64,000 nucleotides of DNA from Paenibacillus dendrobii (GTDB taxonomy: Bacteria; Bacillota; Bacilli; Paenibacillales; Paenibacillaceae): assembly GCF_009807035.1 (NCBI RefSeq), contig NZ_WUBI01000005.1:111525-175524 (forward strand), read 5' to 3'. Under the pieces are notes generated by a model. That model worked only from the letters and a program-made list of their open reading frames with translations, was not told the DNA's origin and did no database searches. Shown piece by piece: positions 43,178 through 52,355 of the stretch. A program made the translations under genes and the position numbers. Position 1 is the stretch's first letter. Each line of letters starts with the position of its first letter.

Positions 43178-44398
43178 TTATAAGTTCGCTGCTGCTTTTC
43201 CATACGCATTCAGCAGCCTGGCGATCATCCGATCCATTGACCAATGTTCCTGCGCCCAATGCGCTGCATTTTGTCCAAGCTTCCGGCGGTATTCATCATC
43301 TTCGAGAAGTGCATTCAGCTGCTGGGCAAGTGCCAAGGGATCCCTCACCGGGGACACAAGTCCGGTTACGCCGTGTTCAACCATCTCCGGAAGCCCGCCT
43401 GCATTCGATACGCATGCCGGCAGTCCGGCGATCTGCGCTTCCATGACCGAAAAAGGCTGATTATCCTGGATGCAGGAATGGACGAAAATATCGGATTGCA
43501 GGAGCAGCGCCGGGATATCCCGTCGTTCTCCCAAGAATGCGACGTCGTCCTGCAGGGAAAGCCCCGCGGTCTGCTGCATCAGTTCTTCACGCATTTCTCC
43601 TTCGCCCACAATCCAACATACCCAGTCATTACGCATATATTTCAGCATGCCAAGCGCGGAAATCAGCACATCGATGCCTTTGACAAAGGCGAGTCTTGCG
43701 GGAACAATGATCACCTTTTTCCCCGGCGGCTTGTGTACATCGGTCCCATGCTGCGCGCTTTGCCAGAAAGGGCCGGTATCCAGTCCGTACTGAAAAACCT
43801 CGATGCGATGCTCGGGAATTCCGAAACTTTGAACAAGCTCGTTTTTCTGCCACTGGGTCGAGGTGATCGTCAGCTGTCCCGAGGATGCGCCGTAATATTC
43901 GATCGAATCGAAGTATTTCCATGCCGGGGAATGTTCCTGAACGCCAAGCTGCGGATTCAGCAGGAAATGGTTATGCAGCTCCTTGTTGACGGAACCGTGA
44001 ACTTGAGCCACCAGGGGAACATGAGACGGTTTGACTCGGTGCAGGGCTCTAGCCGCAAAAATATCCTGTGTATGAATGAGATCATATTGACCAAGTCCGA
44101 AGTAGGCTGCGGACAGCTCCATATTGTACCGATCCTCTTCGTAAAAATGAATAATCGGGTCACGATGCAGCTGCGGGACATGGATATCCGCAAGTTTAGC
44201 GGACAATAAAGGCCGCAACGCGGCTTTGGACAGTTCCTGCCCCCGGTTGATGATGTGGAATTTGGAATAATCCGGACTGTTGCCAAGCAAATCAACCTGG
44301 TGCCCCATCGCTTCCAGCCGTTGTTGAATTTGCAGCATATATTTCCACACCCCGCCGACATGGGGAATCAGCCAGTAGGTTGCCAGTAATATCTTCAT
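43178..44398 (-). CDS. Glycosyltransferase family 4
   Basis: This 406-residue GT-B enzyme has the N-terminal ATYWLIPHVGGVWKYMLQIQQRLEAMGH, the central VIIVPARLAFVKGIDVLISAL and the C-terminal nucleotide-sugar site VMEAQIAGLPACVSNAGGLPEMVEHGVTGL, where the E-x7-E motif is partly changed. It transfers a sugar from a nucleotide donor to an acceptor; donor and acceptor are unknown. AAAGGAGAAGGC precedes the ATG. Confidence 0.93.
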   Translation of the reverse strand: MKILLATYWLIPHVGGVWKYMLQIQQRLEAMGHQVDLLGNSPDYSKFHIINRGQELSKAALRPLLSAKLADIHVPQLHRDPIIHFYEEDRYNMELSAAYFGLGQYDLIHTQDIFAARALHRVKPSHVPLVAQVHGSVNKELHNHFLLNPQLGVQEHSPAWKYFDSIEYYGASSGQLTITSTQWQKNELVQSFGIPEHRIEVFQYGLDTGPFWQSAQHGTDVHKPPGKKVIIVPARLAFVKGIDVLISALGMLKYMRNDWVCWIVGEGEMREELMQQTAGLSLQDDVAFLGERRDIPALLLQSDIFVHSCIQDNQPFSVMEAQIAGLPACVSNAGGLPEMVEHGVTGLVSPVRDPLALAQQLNALLEDDEYRRKLGQNAAHWAQEHWSMDRMIARLLNAYGKAAANL

Positions 44399-44520
44399 GC
44401 CTTCTCCTTTCCATGGAATCCGGCAGGGCCGGATTCATTGCGGGTAATCCATCATGATCGGACACTATACTATATTGATGAAAAGCAGGGCCGGACCCGA
44501 CTCTTGAACCCTACATGCAT

Positions 44521-44545
44521 AAAAAAAGCACCGGAGGCCGGTGCC
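44521..44545 (-). terminator. Terminator after the 145-residue gene
   Basis: The hairpin GGCACCGGCCTCCGGTGC is followed by TTTTTTT on the minus strand, 25 bases after the stop. Confidence 0.9.
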
Positions 44546-44569
44546 ATAAGGTAAATCTTCAAACCATCT

Positions 44570-45007
44570 TTAGTCTGAAAAAGCGACTGCTTGGAAGCTC
44601 TCCGGTCCAACCCGGGTCGGAACAATCGCAAGTCCTGCCGGAATACTGATAAAAGCTTGATATACGACAAACCCCGGATTGTCATCGAGCGCATCCACCC
44701 CGGATATCGTAAATGCTTCGGTCGTCAGCAGCAGCGTGCCGATAGGAAGAGTTTCCGTTGCGGTATAGACGGGGAAGGATACGCCGCTAACAACTCTGAC
44801 GATCGTGATCGTAACGGGAACAAGAACAGAGACAATCGCACTCAGCGTAACCGTGGCCGAAAAGTGAACCGACAGGTTCGGGCCTGCAGCAGCCGTATTC
44901 AGCCCTAATGATCCGAACAAGGCTGGCGTCGTACTTGCCGGAATGGCAATAGAGCCGGCAATGGAGCTATTTTGCGATATTTGACTATCTACCAAAACGT
45001 TTGGCAT
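44570..45007 (-). CDS. Putative spore-surface structural protein
   Basis: This 145-residue protein is rich in Ser, Thr, Val, Ile and Ala with few charges: PNVLVDSQISQNSSIAGSIAIPASTTPALFG, VHFSATVTLSAIVSVLVPVTITIVRVVSG and FISIPAGLAIVPTRVGPESFQAVAFSD. Alternating strands suggest a jelly-roll like the C-terminal domains of exosporium proteins such as BclA, but this is an inference from pattern and context. Many Ser/Thr could be O-glycosylated. GGAGGG lies upstream, and it has its own terminator. Confidence 0.65.
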   Translation of the reverse strand: MPNVLVDSQISQNSSIAGSIAIPASTTPALFGSLGLNTAAAGPNLSVHFSATVTLSAIVSVLVPVTITIVRVVSGVSFPVYTATETLPIGTLLLTTEAFTISGVDALDDNPGFVVYQAFISIPAGLAIVPTRVGPESFQAVAFSD

Positions 45008-45092
45008 AGGTTTTCCCTCCTTTCATACTATAAGTATGCAAATCTTCGAATCTCGCATGGACGAAGCATAGGGAACATAGATCCAAAATTGT

Positions 45093-45812
45093 TCATGATC
45101 TCTCCATGATGGAAATCAGCGGCCCCAGCGAGCTACGCACATTGCCGATAGTGTTGGCATATTCCTGCTCTATGACGGCCCTGTGACGGATTGTCCCCAT
45201 GGCTTCATGCTGTCGGTAGCCGACAAGCGGTTCATCCAGATAAGGCAGAGGAAACCCGGCCTGAATGACTCTTCTCCACAGATCCAGGTCATGCGTATAA
45301 GGCAGGTTTTCATCGAAGAGGCCAACGTGACAAAACAATTCTTTTCTCATCATCACCGTGCAGCCGTTAACGGGATTGCCGTTCATGAAAATCCGGTAGA
45401 AATCCAAATAATTCGAAAAGGAGCAGCCTGACCGGAATGCCGTAACCTGGCTGAAGCGATCAATCACGTTGAAATTCGTATGCGAAATAAAAGCTCCCTG
45501 CTCCATCATGAACTGGACTTGACGGCTGATTTTCTCCGGATAAAACAGGTCATCAGAACTGAGCCAGGCCACGTACTCCCCCGAAGCATGGCGTATGCCG
45601 TGATTGAGTGCGCTCGCGGTGCCGCCGTTGGCTTTACCCAAATAATAGATGTGCGATAGAAACGGCGTGACACGGTCAGCAAAACTTGTAGATCCGTCGT
45701 CCACGACGATAATTTCCAGCGGAGCGTATGTTTGCGCTAAAGCGCTTTGAACCGCCTGATCCACGTAGGGATCGTTAAAAAAAGGAATAACAATGGTTAC
45801 CAGCGGTCTCAT
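45093..45812 (-). CDS. Glycosyltransferase family 2
   Basis: This 239-residue GT-A enzyme has the N-terminal TIVIPFFNDPYVDQAVQSALAQTYAPLEIIVVDDGST, with the first Asp pair, and the DxD-like SSDDLFYPEKI near residue 90. The C-terminal acceptor region includes TVMMRKELFCHVGLFDENLPYTHDLDLWRR with the catalytic-base ED/HD region. It starts within the stop of the upstream epimerase gene (4-base overlap). Confidence 0.93.
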   Translation of the reverse strand: MRPLVTIVIPFFNDPYVDQAVQSALAQTYAPLEIIVVDDGSTSFADRVTPFLSHIYYLGKANGGTASALNHGIRHASGEYVAWLSSDDLFYPEKISRQVQFMMEQGAFISHTNFNVIDRFSQVTAFRSGCSFSNYLDFYRIFMNGNPVNGCTVMMRKELFCHVGLFDENLPYTHDLDLWRRVIQAGFPLPYLDEPLVGYRQHEAMGTIRHRAVIEQEYANTIGNVRSSLGPLISIMERS

Positions 45813-46744
45813 ACGTCCCCTCCTTTTCTCTCTCGAAAGTGCTGCAGCACGTCACGGAGCGAGGTCGTAAGCGGTATTTCCGGCTTCCATCCGAGCCCTG
45901 CCATACTCTCATCCGGAGGCTGGGGGCCTTGGTCTGCCGAGGCATCGGCCTCATCCCCCCATTCCAGCGGAACCACGCTGCCTGCGATGCCCAGCATACT
46001 TAGCGTTATCTCTTCCAGCGTGCATTGGATTCCCGAACTGATCGTAACGGTATGTCCCGGCATCCCCCTTTCCAGTAAGACATCATAAGCCTTCACCGCA
46101 TCCCGGACGTCCAAAAAATCACGGCGGGCTGTCTTGGATGAAATTTTAAAGGGAACGGTCTTCCCTTCTTGTTCGCAGGCAGCGATATGGCGGGCAAGCA
46201 ACGCGCAAAACCCTGTCGAAGGCCCCGGACCAATCAAATTGGAGGGTTCGGCAAGGATTACGGTCTGCCCAAAAAGAACCTCCCAAGACAATACGACGGC
46301 CTTTTGCAAGCTTTTGCTGAGGCTGTAAGGATGCGACGGCTGGAAAGGAGACGTAAGTGGGAACACCATCATGGAGCCGGCAATAACAATGCGGCAGGAA
46401 GGAAATGAACGGAGCGTATTCAGGAGATAGACGGTCGGAAGCACATTGGTTTCCATATACAGCAGCGGACTTCTCCAAGATTCAGGCACCGAATTCTTAC
46501 CGCCCAAATGCAGCACGGCATCCGGAGCAATGCGTTGTACCACGTTCTCAAGCTCATGCTTATCCAATAAATCGCATTTATAATACGTAATCCCCTCCGG
46601 GACGGGGCCCGGGGGGATTCTTCGAACCATGGCGGCTACCTGATAGCCCTGTTCAGCAAAATAATGGCAGGCATGACCGCCGGTAAAGCCCGAAGCCCCG
46701 GTGATTAGAATGACACGTTTGCGGAAGGAAGCTCGTTCATCCAT
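45809..46744 (-). CDS. NAD-dependent epimerase/dehydratase (extended SDR)
   Basis: This 311-residue protein has the Rossmann motif LITGASGFTGGHACHYF, the YSLSKSLQKAV active-site pair and DFLDVRDAVKAYDVLLERG. It resembles GDP-mannose 4,6-dehydratase/RMD-like and UDP-sugar epimerases. The actual substrate is unknown. It overlaps the reductase gene by 40 bases and the GT2 gene by 4, so it belongs to the sugar-nucleotide operon. Confidence 0.88.
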   Translation of the reverse strand: MDERASFRKRVILITGASGFTGGHACHYFAEQGYQVAAMVRRIPPGPVPEGITYYKCDLLDKHELENVVQRIAPDAVLHLGGKNSVPESWRSPLLYMETNVLPTVYLLNTLRSFPSCRIVIAGSMMVFPLTSPFQPSHPYSLSKSLQKAVVLSWEVLFGQTVILAEPSNLIGPGPSTGFCALLARHIAACEQEGKTVPFKISSKTARRDFLDVRDAVKAYDVLLERGMPGHTVTISSGIQCTLEEITLSMLGIAGSVVPLEWGDEADASADQGPQPPDESMAGLGWKPEIPLTTSLRDVLQHFRERKGGDV

Positions 46745-47553
46745 CTCTCCAACTCCTTCAGCATATCGCGGTAATGAGGTACGTTATAATGCACATCCGT
46801 ACGGGAGGACACCAGGGTCCGGTCCTGTTTCGGATACTCGGCCGGCTCCACCGTTACTGCATGTACTTTCCAGATCTCCTGGAACAAGAGCAGCAAATCA
46901 TGCTTGCTGATCGGGACGGGATGAGCCAAATGCATTAACCCGGACACGGATGAGCACATCAGTTCATCGATAGCCTTAGCCAGTTCCAATGTGGTCACTC
47001 CGTTCCACAGGACGTTCCGGTATCCGGAGACCGCTCCTTTTTGGGACATGAACCAGTGCATGAGACCAATGCCATGACTGCGGTTCTCCGGCCCAATGAT
47101 TGAAGTACGTATGGTTAGATGACCGGGTGCGCGGACTTCGCCGAGCGCCTTGGTCAATGCATAGGTGCTGGTACCATCCGGTTCGTCATCCTCTTCATAA
47201 CCGCCTGTTGTGCCCTCAAACACGCAATCGGTACTGATATGGATCAGGCGGCTTCCAAGCACGTCCGCCGCCCGGCGCAGCCTATGAGGCAGGAAGCCGT
47301 TGACATGGTATGCGTTGATCCGATCCTCTTCCGCAAATTGGTTTAGGACGCCAATGGCATTGATCACGATATCCGGTCTGACGATTTCCAGCACTTTTTC
47401 AACCATGCAGGATTCAGATACGTCAAGAAAAAGCCCCCCCGGGCTCCGCTGATCCCGGGTCGTATAGAATACCTGATGTTTTCCCTGCCGCTGAAAATAA
47501 TCAACAAGCATATGGCCCGCCATTCCGTTTCCACCCAGAATTAGCAGCTTCAT
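46705..47553 (-). CDS. UDP-4-keto-sugar reductase (RmlD/WbvR-like, cupin-less CapF relative)
   Basis: This 282-residue SDR has the Rossmann motif LILGGNGMAGHMLVDYF (G-G-x-G-x-x-G), the RmlD-type phrase PDIVINAIGVLNQFAEED, and catalytic STDCVFEG and YALTKALGE. It is encoded between the 4,6-dehydratase and the 2-epimerase-type partners, so it should reduce the 4-keto product. S. aureus CapF and WbjC carry an extra C-terminal cupin domain of about 100 residues, which is absent here. The short form resembles WbvR of the UDP-L-quinovosamine pathway more. Confidence 0.85.
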   Translation of the reverse strand: MKLLILGGNGMAGHMLVDYFQRQGKHQVFYTTRDQRSPGGLFLDVSESCMVEKVLEIVRPDIVINAIGVLNQFAEEDRINAYHVNGFLPHRLRRAADVLGSRLIHISTDCVFEGTTGGYEEDDEPDGTSTYALTKALGEVRAPGHLTIRTSIIGPENRSHGIGLMHWFMSQKGAVSGYRNVLWNGVTTLELAKAIDELMCSSVSGLMHLAHPVPISKHDLLLLFQEIWKVHAVTVEPAEYPKQDRTLVSSRTDVHYNVPHYRDMLKELERWMNELPSANVSF

Positions 47554-48536
47554 TGCAGAAACCCCCCGCGCTGGAGAATGTCTCTGATCTCCTCTTTGTT
47601 CATCAGATGGTAATTCGAGCTGAAGCTGCTGAACGATACCGGTCTGCAGTGGCTGTAACGCTCCTTGAGCTCAGGCATATGAAGGGTTGGCAAGATCACA
47701 AGATACTCCTCGTCATAAACCACCGTAGTCAGGCTCTCAAAATCGCTCATCAGAATCTCGTGGATCTTCTCTCCCGGACGGATGCCGGATTCTACAATGC
47801 TTATATTTTCCCTGCCGGAGTCTTCAATCAGCACCTCCGCCATATCCACGATTCTGCAAGCAGGCATGGTCATGACGAATATTTCACCTCCGTAGCTTTC
47901 CTCAGCCGCTTTGAACAGGAGCTTGATCGCATCCCGAAGCGTAAGGAAGAAGCGCGTCATCTCCATATCGGTGATGGAAACCAGGCCCTTGTTGCGGATC
48001 TGATCCTTAAAGACATGAACCACGCTGCCGTTGGTTCCAAGCACATTGCCGCCGCGGACCGTAACAAACCGCGTTTCACTGTTCAGTAGATTGGCATATA
48101 CAATGAGCTTTTCACCGATCGCCTTGGTCATGCCATAGAAATTCGAAGGATTCGCAGCTTTGTCGGTAGAGATATAAAATACCTTCTTTACCTTGTTATC
48201 AATTGCTGCTTCAATGACGTTTTGGGTCCCGATAACGTTGGTTTTTAGAGCTTCATAAGGCTGATCCTCGCATACGGGCACATGCTTCAGCGCTGCGAGA
48301 TGGAACACATAATCCATCCCCTGGCAGGCCATGACCAGTGCATCCTTATCACGGATGTCTCCGATCCGGAAACTCAAATGCTTGTTCTCGAATTCCCGGC
48401 TCATCGCTACCTGCGAGGATTCATTACGGGAGTATACAATCACTTCCTTGGGGTTCAGCGCAAGCAGCTGGGCGACCAATTCATACCCCCACGAGCCGGT
48501 ACCCCCGGTGACCAAAATTCGTTTGTTTTCAAACAT
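47550..48536 (-). CDS. UDP-GlcNAc 4,6-dehydratase (inverting; CapE/WbjB/FnlA-like)
   Basis: This 328-residue enzyme has the NADP site ILVTGGTGSWGYELVAQLL and the sequence VFHLAALKHVPVCEDQPYEALKTNV. The active-site block STDKAANPSNFYGMTKAIGEK uses Met where most SDRs have Tyr, the hallmark of the FlaA1/CapE group. It removes water from UDP-GlcNAc and inverts C5 to give a 4-keto-L-sugar. I chose the ATG at 48536 behind GGAGGG. The end overlaps the reductase by 4 bases, and the start overlaps the 2-epimerase by 8. Confidence 0.93.
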   Translation of the reverse strand: MFENKRILVTGGTGSWGYELVAQLLALNPKEVIVYSRNESSQVAMSREFENKHLSFRIGDIRDKDALVMACQGMDYVFHLAALKHVPVCEDQPYEALKTNVIGTQNVIEAAIDNKVKKVFYISTDKAANPSNFYGMTKAIGEKLIVYANLLNSETRFVTVRGGNVLGTNGSVVHVFKDQIRNKGLVSITDMEMTRFFLTLRDAIKLLFKAAEESYGGEIFVMTMPACRIVDMAEVLIEDSGRENISIVESGIRPGEKIHEILMSDFESLTTVVYDEEYLVILPTLHMPELKERYSHCRPVSFSSFSSNYHLMNKEEIRDILQRGGFLQ

Positions 48537-49620
48537 GAACTTTCCCTCCAAGCAGAAATTTAACAACTTTATCCGAAACATCTTCAGCCAAGTACCCTTC
48601 CGGACACACCCAACCCTGATTCAAACTGATCATCAGGTCCGCCGCGCGATAGATAGCTTTGGCATCAAGGCCGGATACAATATTGCTGCCGCAGTCCACC
48701 GTCTCCGGACGTTCCGTCGTATTCCGCATGGTCACGGTCGGAACCTGCATGATGCAGCATTCCTCCTGGACGGTCCCGCTGTCCGTTAATGCGCAGCAGG
48801 CAAACTGTTCCAGCTTTACGAAATCGAAAAATCCGAATGGTTCATGGAATTCAACCAGTGGATGCAGCGTCAACGAATCAAGGCTGGCCACGCGCGAGGC
48901 TGTACGCGGATGAATACTGCAGATGATGCGTCGCCCATATTTTTCGGCAATGAGGTTAAGCCCTTCTACAATTTGCTGCAAACGCTCCGGATGATCTACA
49001 TTCTCCGCACGGTGAGCCGTAACCAGAAAATACGCCTTCGGCTTCAGGGAGAGATGGTTCAGAATATCGCTTTCCGCGATGGATTGTTCATAATGCTTCA
49101 TGACCTCATAGATTGGATTGCCTGTCAGCACGATTCGTGAGCTCGGAAATCCCTCCGCCAGCAGATGTTTCTTGCTCTGTTCGGTATACGGCATATTAAT
49201 AGAAGAAATCGCATCGATGACCCTTCTGTTTTTTTCCTCTGGTACGCCAAGGTCAAAGCAGCGGTTCCCGGCTTCCATGTGCACGACCGGATATCCGAGC
49301 CTTTCCGCAAGAACAGCGCACAGAGCGCTATTCGTATCGCCGAGCAGCAATATTTTATCGGGCTTCTCTTTCTCCAGAATGGATTCCATCTGAGAGAACA
49401 TGGACGACAGCTGATTTCCCAGCGATGCAGCCGCGTCCTGCAAAATATAATCAGGTGAGCGCAAGCCCATTTGACTGAAAAATATTCCGCTCAGCCTTTC
49501 AGCAAAATTCTGCCCGGTATGAACTAGCACATGCCGTTCCGCATACCGATCCAGCTTAGGAAGGATGAGGCTAAGGCGAATAATTTCAGGCCTGGTGCCC
49601 AAAATCGTCATAATTCTCAT
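48529..49620 (-). CDS. UDP-N-acetylglucosamine 2-epimerase-type enzyme (CapG/WbjD/WecB-like)
   Basis: This 363-residue non-hydrolysing 2-epimerase-type protein has TILGTRPEIIRLSLILPKL, LVHTGQNF, LLGDTNSALCAVLAERLGYPVVHMEAGNRCFDLGVPEEKNRRVIDAIS, VTAHRAENVD and TDSGTVQEECCIMQVPTVTMRNTTERPETVDCGSN. All known catalytic Asp, Glu and His residues appear present. In CapEFG/WbjBCD-type pathways this protein acts last, epimerising C2 of the reduced L-sugar. It lies 12 bases after the upstream GT4 stop. Confidence 0.93.
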   Translation of the reverse strand: MRIMTILGTRPEIIRLSLILPKLDRYAERHVLVHTGQNFAERLSGIFFSQMGLRSPDYILQDAAASLGNQLSSMFSQMESILEKEKPDKILLLGDTNSALCAVLAERLGYPVVHMEAGNRCFDLGVPEEKNRRVIDAISSINMPYTEQSKKHLLAEGFPSSRIVLTGNPIYEVMKHYEQSIAESDILNHLSLKPKAYFLVTAHRAENVDHPERLQQIVEGLNLIAEKYGRRIICSIHPRTASRVASLDSLTLHPLVEFHEPFGFFDFVKLEQFACCALTDSGTVQEECCIMQVPTVTMRNTTERPETVDCGSNIVSGLDAKAIYRAADLMISLNQGWVCPEGYLAEDVSDKVVKFLLGGKVHV

Positions 49621-49632
49621 TGCGTCCGTCCC

Positions 49633-51051
49633 CTACCTTCGTTTGATTGATTTGAAGCGACGTAAAGACCGTCTTTTTGCTCCTGCCTTTCTTTTCTTGT
49701 GACGATGCTTCGCCGCCGTCGTTCCTTGGATTCGGCTCCTGAGACCCTTCTGCATCCTTTTTTTCCCCCGTTTTCGTTTGACGGAAGCTGTTCCCTGCAA
49801 AGGTATGGGCAGAGGGGCACGATATGTCGACAGGCTTCGGGAAATATCGCCGCTCATCCAATCGGGGCATCCGCGCTGCAATTCGTGTACGAATGACCGG
49901 ACTCTGTCCTGGTAAACCTCCAGGCCATAGTGAGCCCTCGCTGCTCCCGCATTCACGCTTCCGGTATGCTGCATGAGTACGGGGTCCTCCAGCAGTTCGG
50001 ATACTTTTACGGCAAGCATGGCCTCATCCCCCAGAGGTACGGAAAAGTGCGCATTCCCCGTCATGGTCATCAGTTCTCCCAGACCGCCGCCGTCAAAGGA
50101 CACGACCGGTTTGCCGCAGAGCATGCCCTCCAGTGCCGTCATACCGAACCCCTCGTGCACCATGCTTGGAACCACAAGGATATCCATCGCGTTGTATGCG
50201 GAATGAACGGACTCCACGAAAGGAATGAAGCGGAATCTTGTTCTGTAGCCAGAAGCGTTCACTTCAGTGATGCAGCGGTCATAATATGCCTGATCTGCCG
50301 GCTTGCCGATGATTACGAACCGGCAGCTTGCATATGTTTCGGATATCATGAGGGCCATGTGGATAAATTCGCGCAATCCTTTTTCGGGATGGATAAAAGA
50401 AGAGATATAACCAATGCAAGTCTGGGAATCCTTGAGTCGGAGAATTTTGCGGTAACCGGTGCGGATGAGCTTTTGATCCGGATGGAGCAGCCCATTATCG
50501 GAAGATGGCGGCAGAAGGGTGATTGGCCTGGATATTCTACCTCGAAAAATACGGGCCGAAGCTTCAGAGATGGCGATCAGGCAATCGCTGTATTTTTCAA
50601 TGACATGCATTGCAGCAGAAGTGTATTCGGTGGCCTGCATTACCTCGGTAATTTTCCACAAGACAGGGATGCCTAGGGTTTTTGCGGCGATCGCGGGCAA
50701 GGCGTTGACGACCGTATTGGTCAATACCATATCCGGTGCAATCTCGGTTATACAGCGGATCACGGAGGAAAAGTCCGGATGGACCCGGAGTTCCTCCGCT
50801 TCCTGCTCCAGCCGCCCACCGGGGAAATACATGCCGTAAAGAAGAGGGTAGGATTGAATTCGCACCGGAATGCCTTGCTTTCTGGCATAGTTTGTCAGTT
50901 TCCCTTCTTGCGGAGCAGCCAGAATACAATCGAAATAAGGAGAGACTTGCAGACAGAACAGAAGCAGAAGCTTTTCGGCCCCTGTAATACTGCCCGTATT
51001 ACTGACATGGGAGAATAGCAGGAGTTTGGGTTTATACGTTATCATGCGCAT
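49633..51051 (-). CDS. Glycosyltransferase family 4 with a strongly basic C-terminal tail
   Basis: This protein of about 472 residues has the GT-B motif HVSNTGSITGAEKLLLLF at the N-terminus, IGYISSFIHPEKGLREFIHMAL and the donor site VPSMVHEGFGMTALEGMLCGKPVVSFDGGGLGEL (E-x7-E) in the C-terminal half. The last 50-60 residues are almost all Lys/Arg with a few His (KRKRGKKRMQKG, KHRHKKRKAGAKRRSLRR), which is unusual for GT4. Start is uncertain: AAAGGAGG at 51087-51094 directly abuts a GTG at 51087, while ATG at 51051 has only a weak site. Confidence 0.85.
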   Translation of the reverse strand: MRMITYKPKLLLFSHVSNTGSITGAEKLLLLFCLQVSPYFDCILAAPQEGKLTNYARKQGIPVRIQSYPLLYGMYFPGGRLEQEAEELRVHPDFSSVIRCITEIAPDMVLTNTVVNALPAIAAKTLGIPVLWKITEVMQATEYTSAAMHVIEKYSDCLIAISEASARIFRGRISRPITLLPPSSDNGLLHPDQKLIRTGYRKILRLKDSQTCIGYISSFIHPEKGLREFIHMALMISETYASCRFVIIGKPADQAYYDRCITEVNASGYRTRFRFIPFVESVHSAYNAMDILVVPSMVHEGFGMTALEGMLCGKPVVSFDGGGLGELMTMTGNAHFSVPLGDEAMLAVKVSELLEDPVLMQHTGSVNAGAARAHYGLEVYQDRVRSFVHELQRGCPDWMSGDISRSLSTYRAPLPIPLQGTASVKRKRGKKRMQKGLRSRIQGTTAAKHRHKKRKAGAKRRSLRRFKSIKRR

Positions 51052-51139
51052 GGGATCTCTGTAAAAAGCACAGGGTACGATCCACACCTCCTTTGACCCA
51101 AGTAATACAATATATTAGAAGTTAATCTGTACCGGCACG

Positions 51140-51165
51140 ACAAATGGTCCCCTCCATTTGACCAA
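51140..51165 (-). repeat. Inverted repeat upstream of the GT4 gene
   Basis: CAAATGG and CCATTTG enclose GAGGGGA. There is no T-run, so it looks like an operator or mRNA hairpin rather than a terminator. Confidence 0.35.
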
Positions 51166-51186
51166 AAGTGCAGGTTCGAAGCTCTC

Positions 51187-52326
51187 TTAGGGGAAAACAA
51201 TGGACAGCATTTGGTTCAAACGATTTCCGTACGTGTGCTCCTGCATGGTCCGCTTTAGGGCATTCAGCGCGATGTCCCTGCGTTCCTTTTCATGGGTCAG
51301 GTAATATTCGACTTTATCGAGGAGTTCTTCCGGCGAGCTGTAGGTTTCGATTTCCTTGCCGGGGGTGTAAAACTTGGAGAGGTCGCTACGTGCATCGCTG
51401 AGCTGGAGGGTTGCGCAGGCAGAAATCTCGAAGGTTCGCGGGTTCGGAGAAGCAGCAGGAATCTTGACGGCATTATTGTTGACGGAATCATCTTCATGGG
51501 AACGGTGTAGATTAATAACAATTTTGGACGCATTATAGGCTTGGGCGGTTTCCTGCGGCCCCATCCATTTATTCAGCTCAATGCGGTCCTGATATGCGGA
51601 AAAGTTAGGGAGTCGGTCCCACCAGATCCCGTTGATGAAGGTATTATGCTGCATCAGGCGATCCATGATCGGACTCAGATACTCAATCCGGTTCCAGTAG
51701 GCGGAGCCGATGAAGCTTACCTCCCTGCGGGGATTTGACGGGGTTCTTTCCGGTCTGTAATGCTCGGAATAAGCGGCGAAAGGCAGATGATGAACCTGCG
51801 CGCATCCAAGCTGCTGATAGAACGGAATGCAATTGGACTCTAATGTAAATACATAATCGTAATGATTCACATTCTCAGTCGTCATATCCGTGTAATACGG
51901 GTCATCCGTCAGCCAGATTGCCGTTTTGATTCCTTGCTGGCGGATGGCATCCAGCTGCTCATTTTGAATGAACATGCCGTCCAGAACCAAGATCAGGTCT
52001 GGCATGACTTGGTATGCAATCTCGCTGATCAGCTGTCCCGGTTCAATGACGGTCAACTGGGAGACCATACCGCGAAGGGTCGAGGAGATGGCCTCATCCA
52101 GGGGGGAATAAGGAAATCCTTTTCCTGATGCCACGTACAGTACATGGATTTGACGTAAAGGAAATGCGGACGTATGACGGCTGATAATGTAATCGGCCCG
52201 CCCCTTCAAATAACCTTCATCATATCCTCCTTGATAGCCCGCTTCTCGGCCGCGTGCGCGAGCTTCTTCGGCCGGGTTCAAAACCTCTTGCCGCGTAACA
52301 CTTTGACCGTGCTTAATGGTTGCCAT
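51187..52326 (-). CDS. CgeB-like glycosyltransferase with N-terminal GY tag (first copy)
   Basis: This 379-residue protein has a body of the CgeB/DUF3880 plus glycosyltransferase type: PDLILVLDGMFIQNEQLDAIRQQGIKTAIWLTDDPYYTD, VHHLPFAAYSEHYRP, VSFIGSAYWNRIEYL and the C-terminal NPRTFEISACATLQLSDARSDL donor-binding part. CgeB of B. subtilis is needed for the spore surface layer. Residues 27-45 carry the tag GREAGYQGGYDEGYLKGR seen in other proteins of this locus. The ATG at 52326 is preceded by GAGGAGCGGG. Confidence 0.87.
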   Translation of the reverse strand: MATIKHGQSVTRQEVLNPAEEARARGREAGYQGGYDEGYLKGRADYIISRHTSAFPLRQIHVLYVASGKGFPYSPLDEAISSTLRGMVSQLTVIEPGQLISEIAYQVMPDLILVLDGMFIQNEQLDAIRQQGIKTAIWLTDDPYYTDMTTENVNHYDYVFTLESNCIPFYQQLGCAQVHHLPFAAYSEHYRPERTPSNPRREVSFIGSAYWNRIEYLSPIMDRLMQHNTFINGIWWDRLPNFSAYQDRIELNKWMGPQETAQAYNASKIVINLHRSHEDDSVNNNAVKIPAASPNPRTFEISACATLQLSDARSDLSKFYTPGKEIETYSSPEELLDKVEYYLTHEKERRDIALNALKRTMQEHTYGNRLNQMLSIVFP

Positions 52327-52355
52327 GTCGTTACCCGCTCCTCTTCCTTTTAATT

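Noticed and set aside
43000..43209. 69-codon minus-strand frame overlapping the GT4 end
   Set aside because: It overlaps the glycosyltransferase 3' end and the better-supported 55-codon gene; no ribosome binding site.
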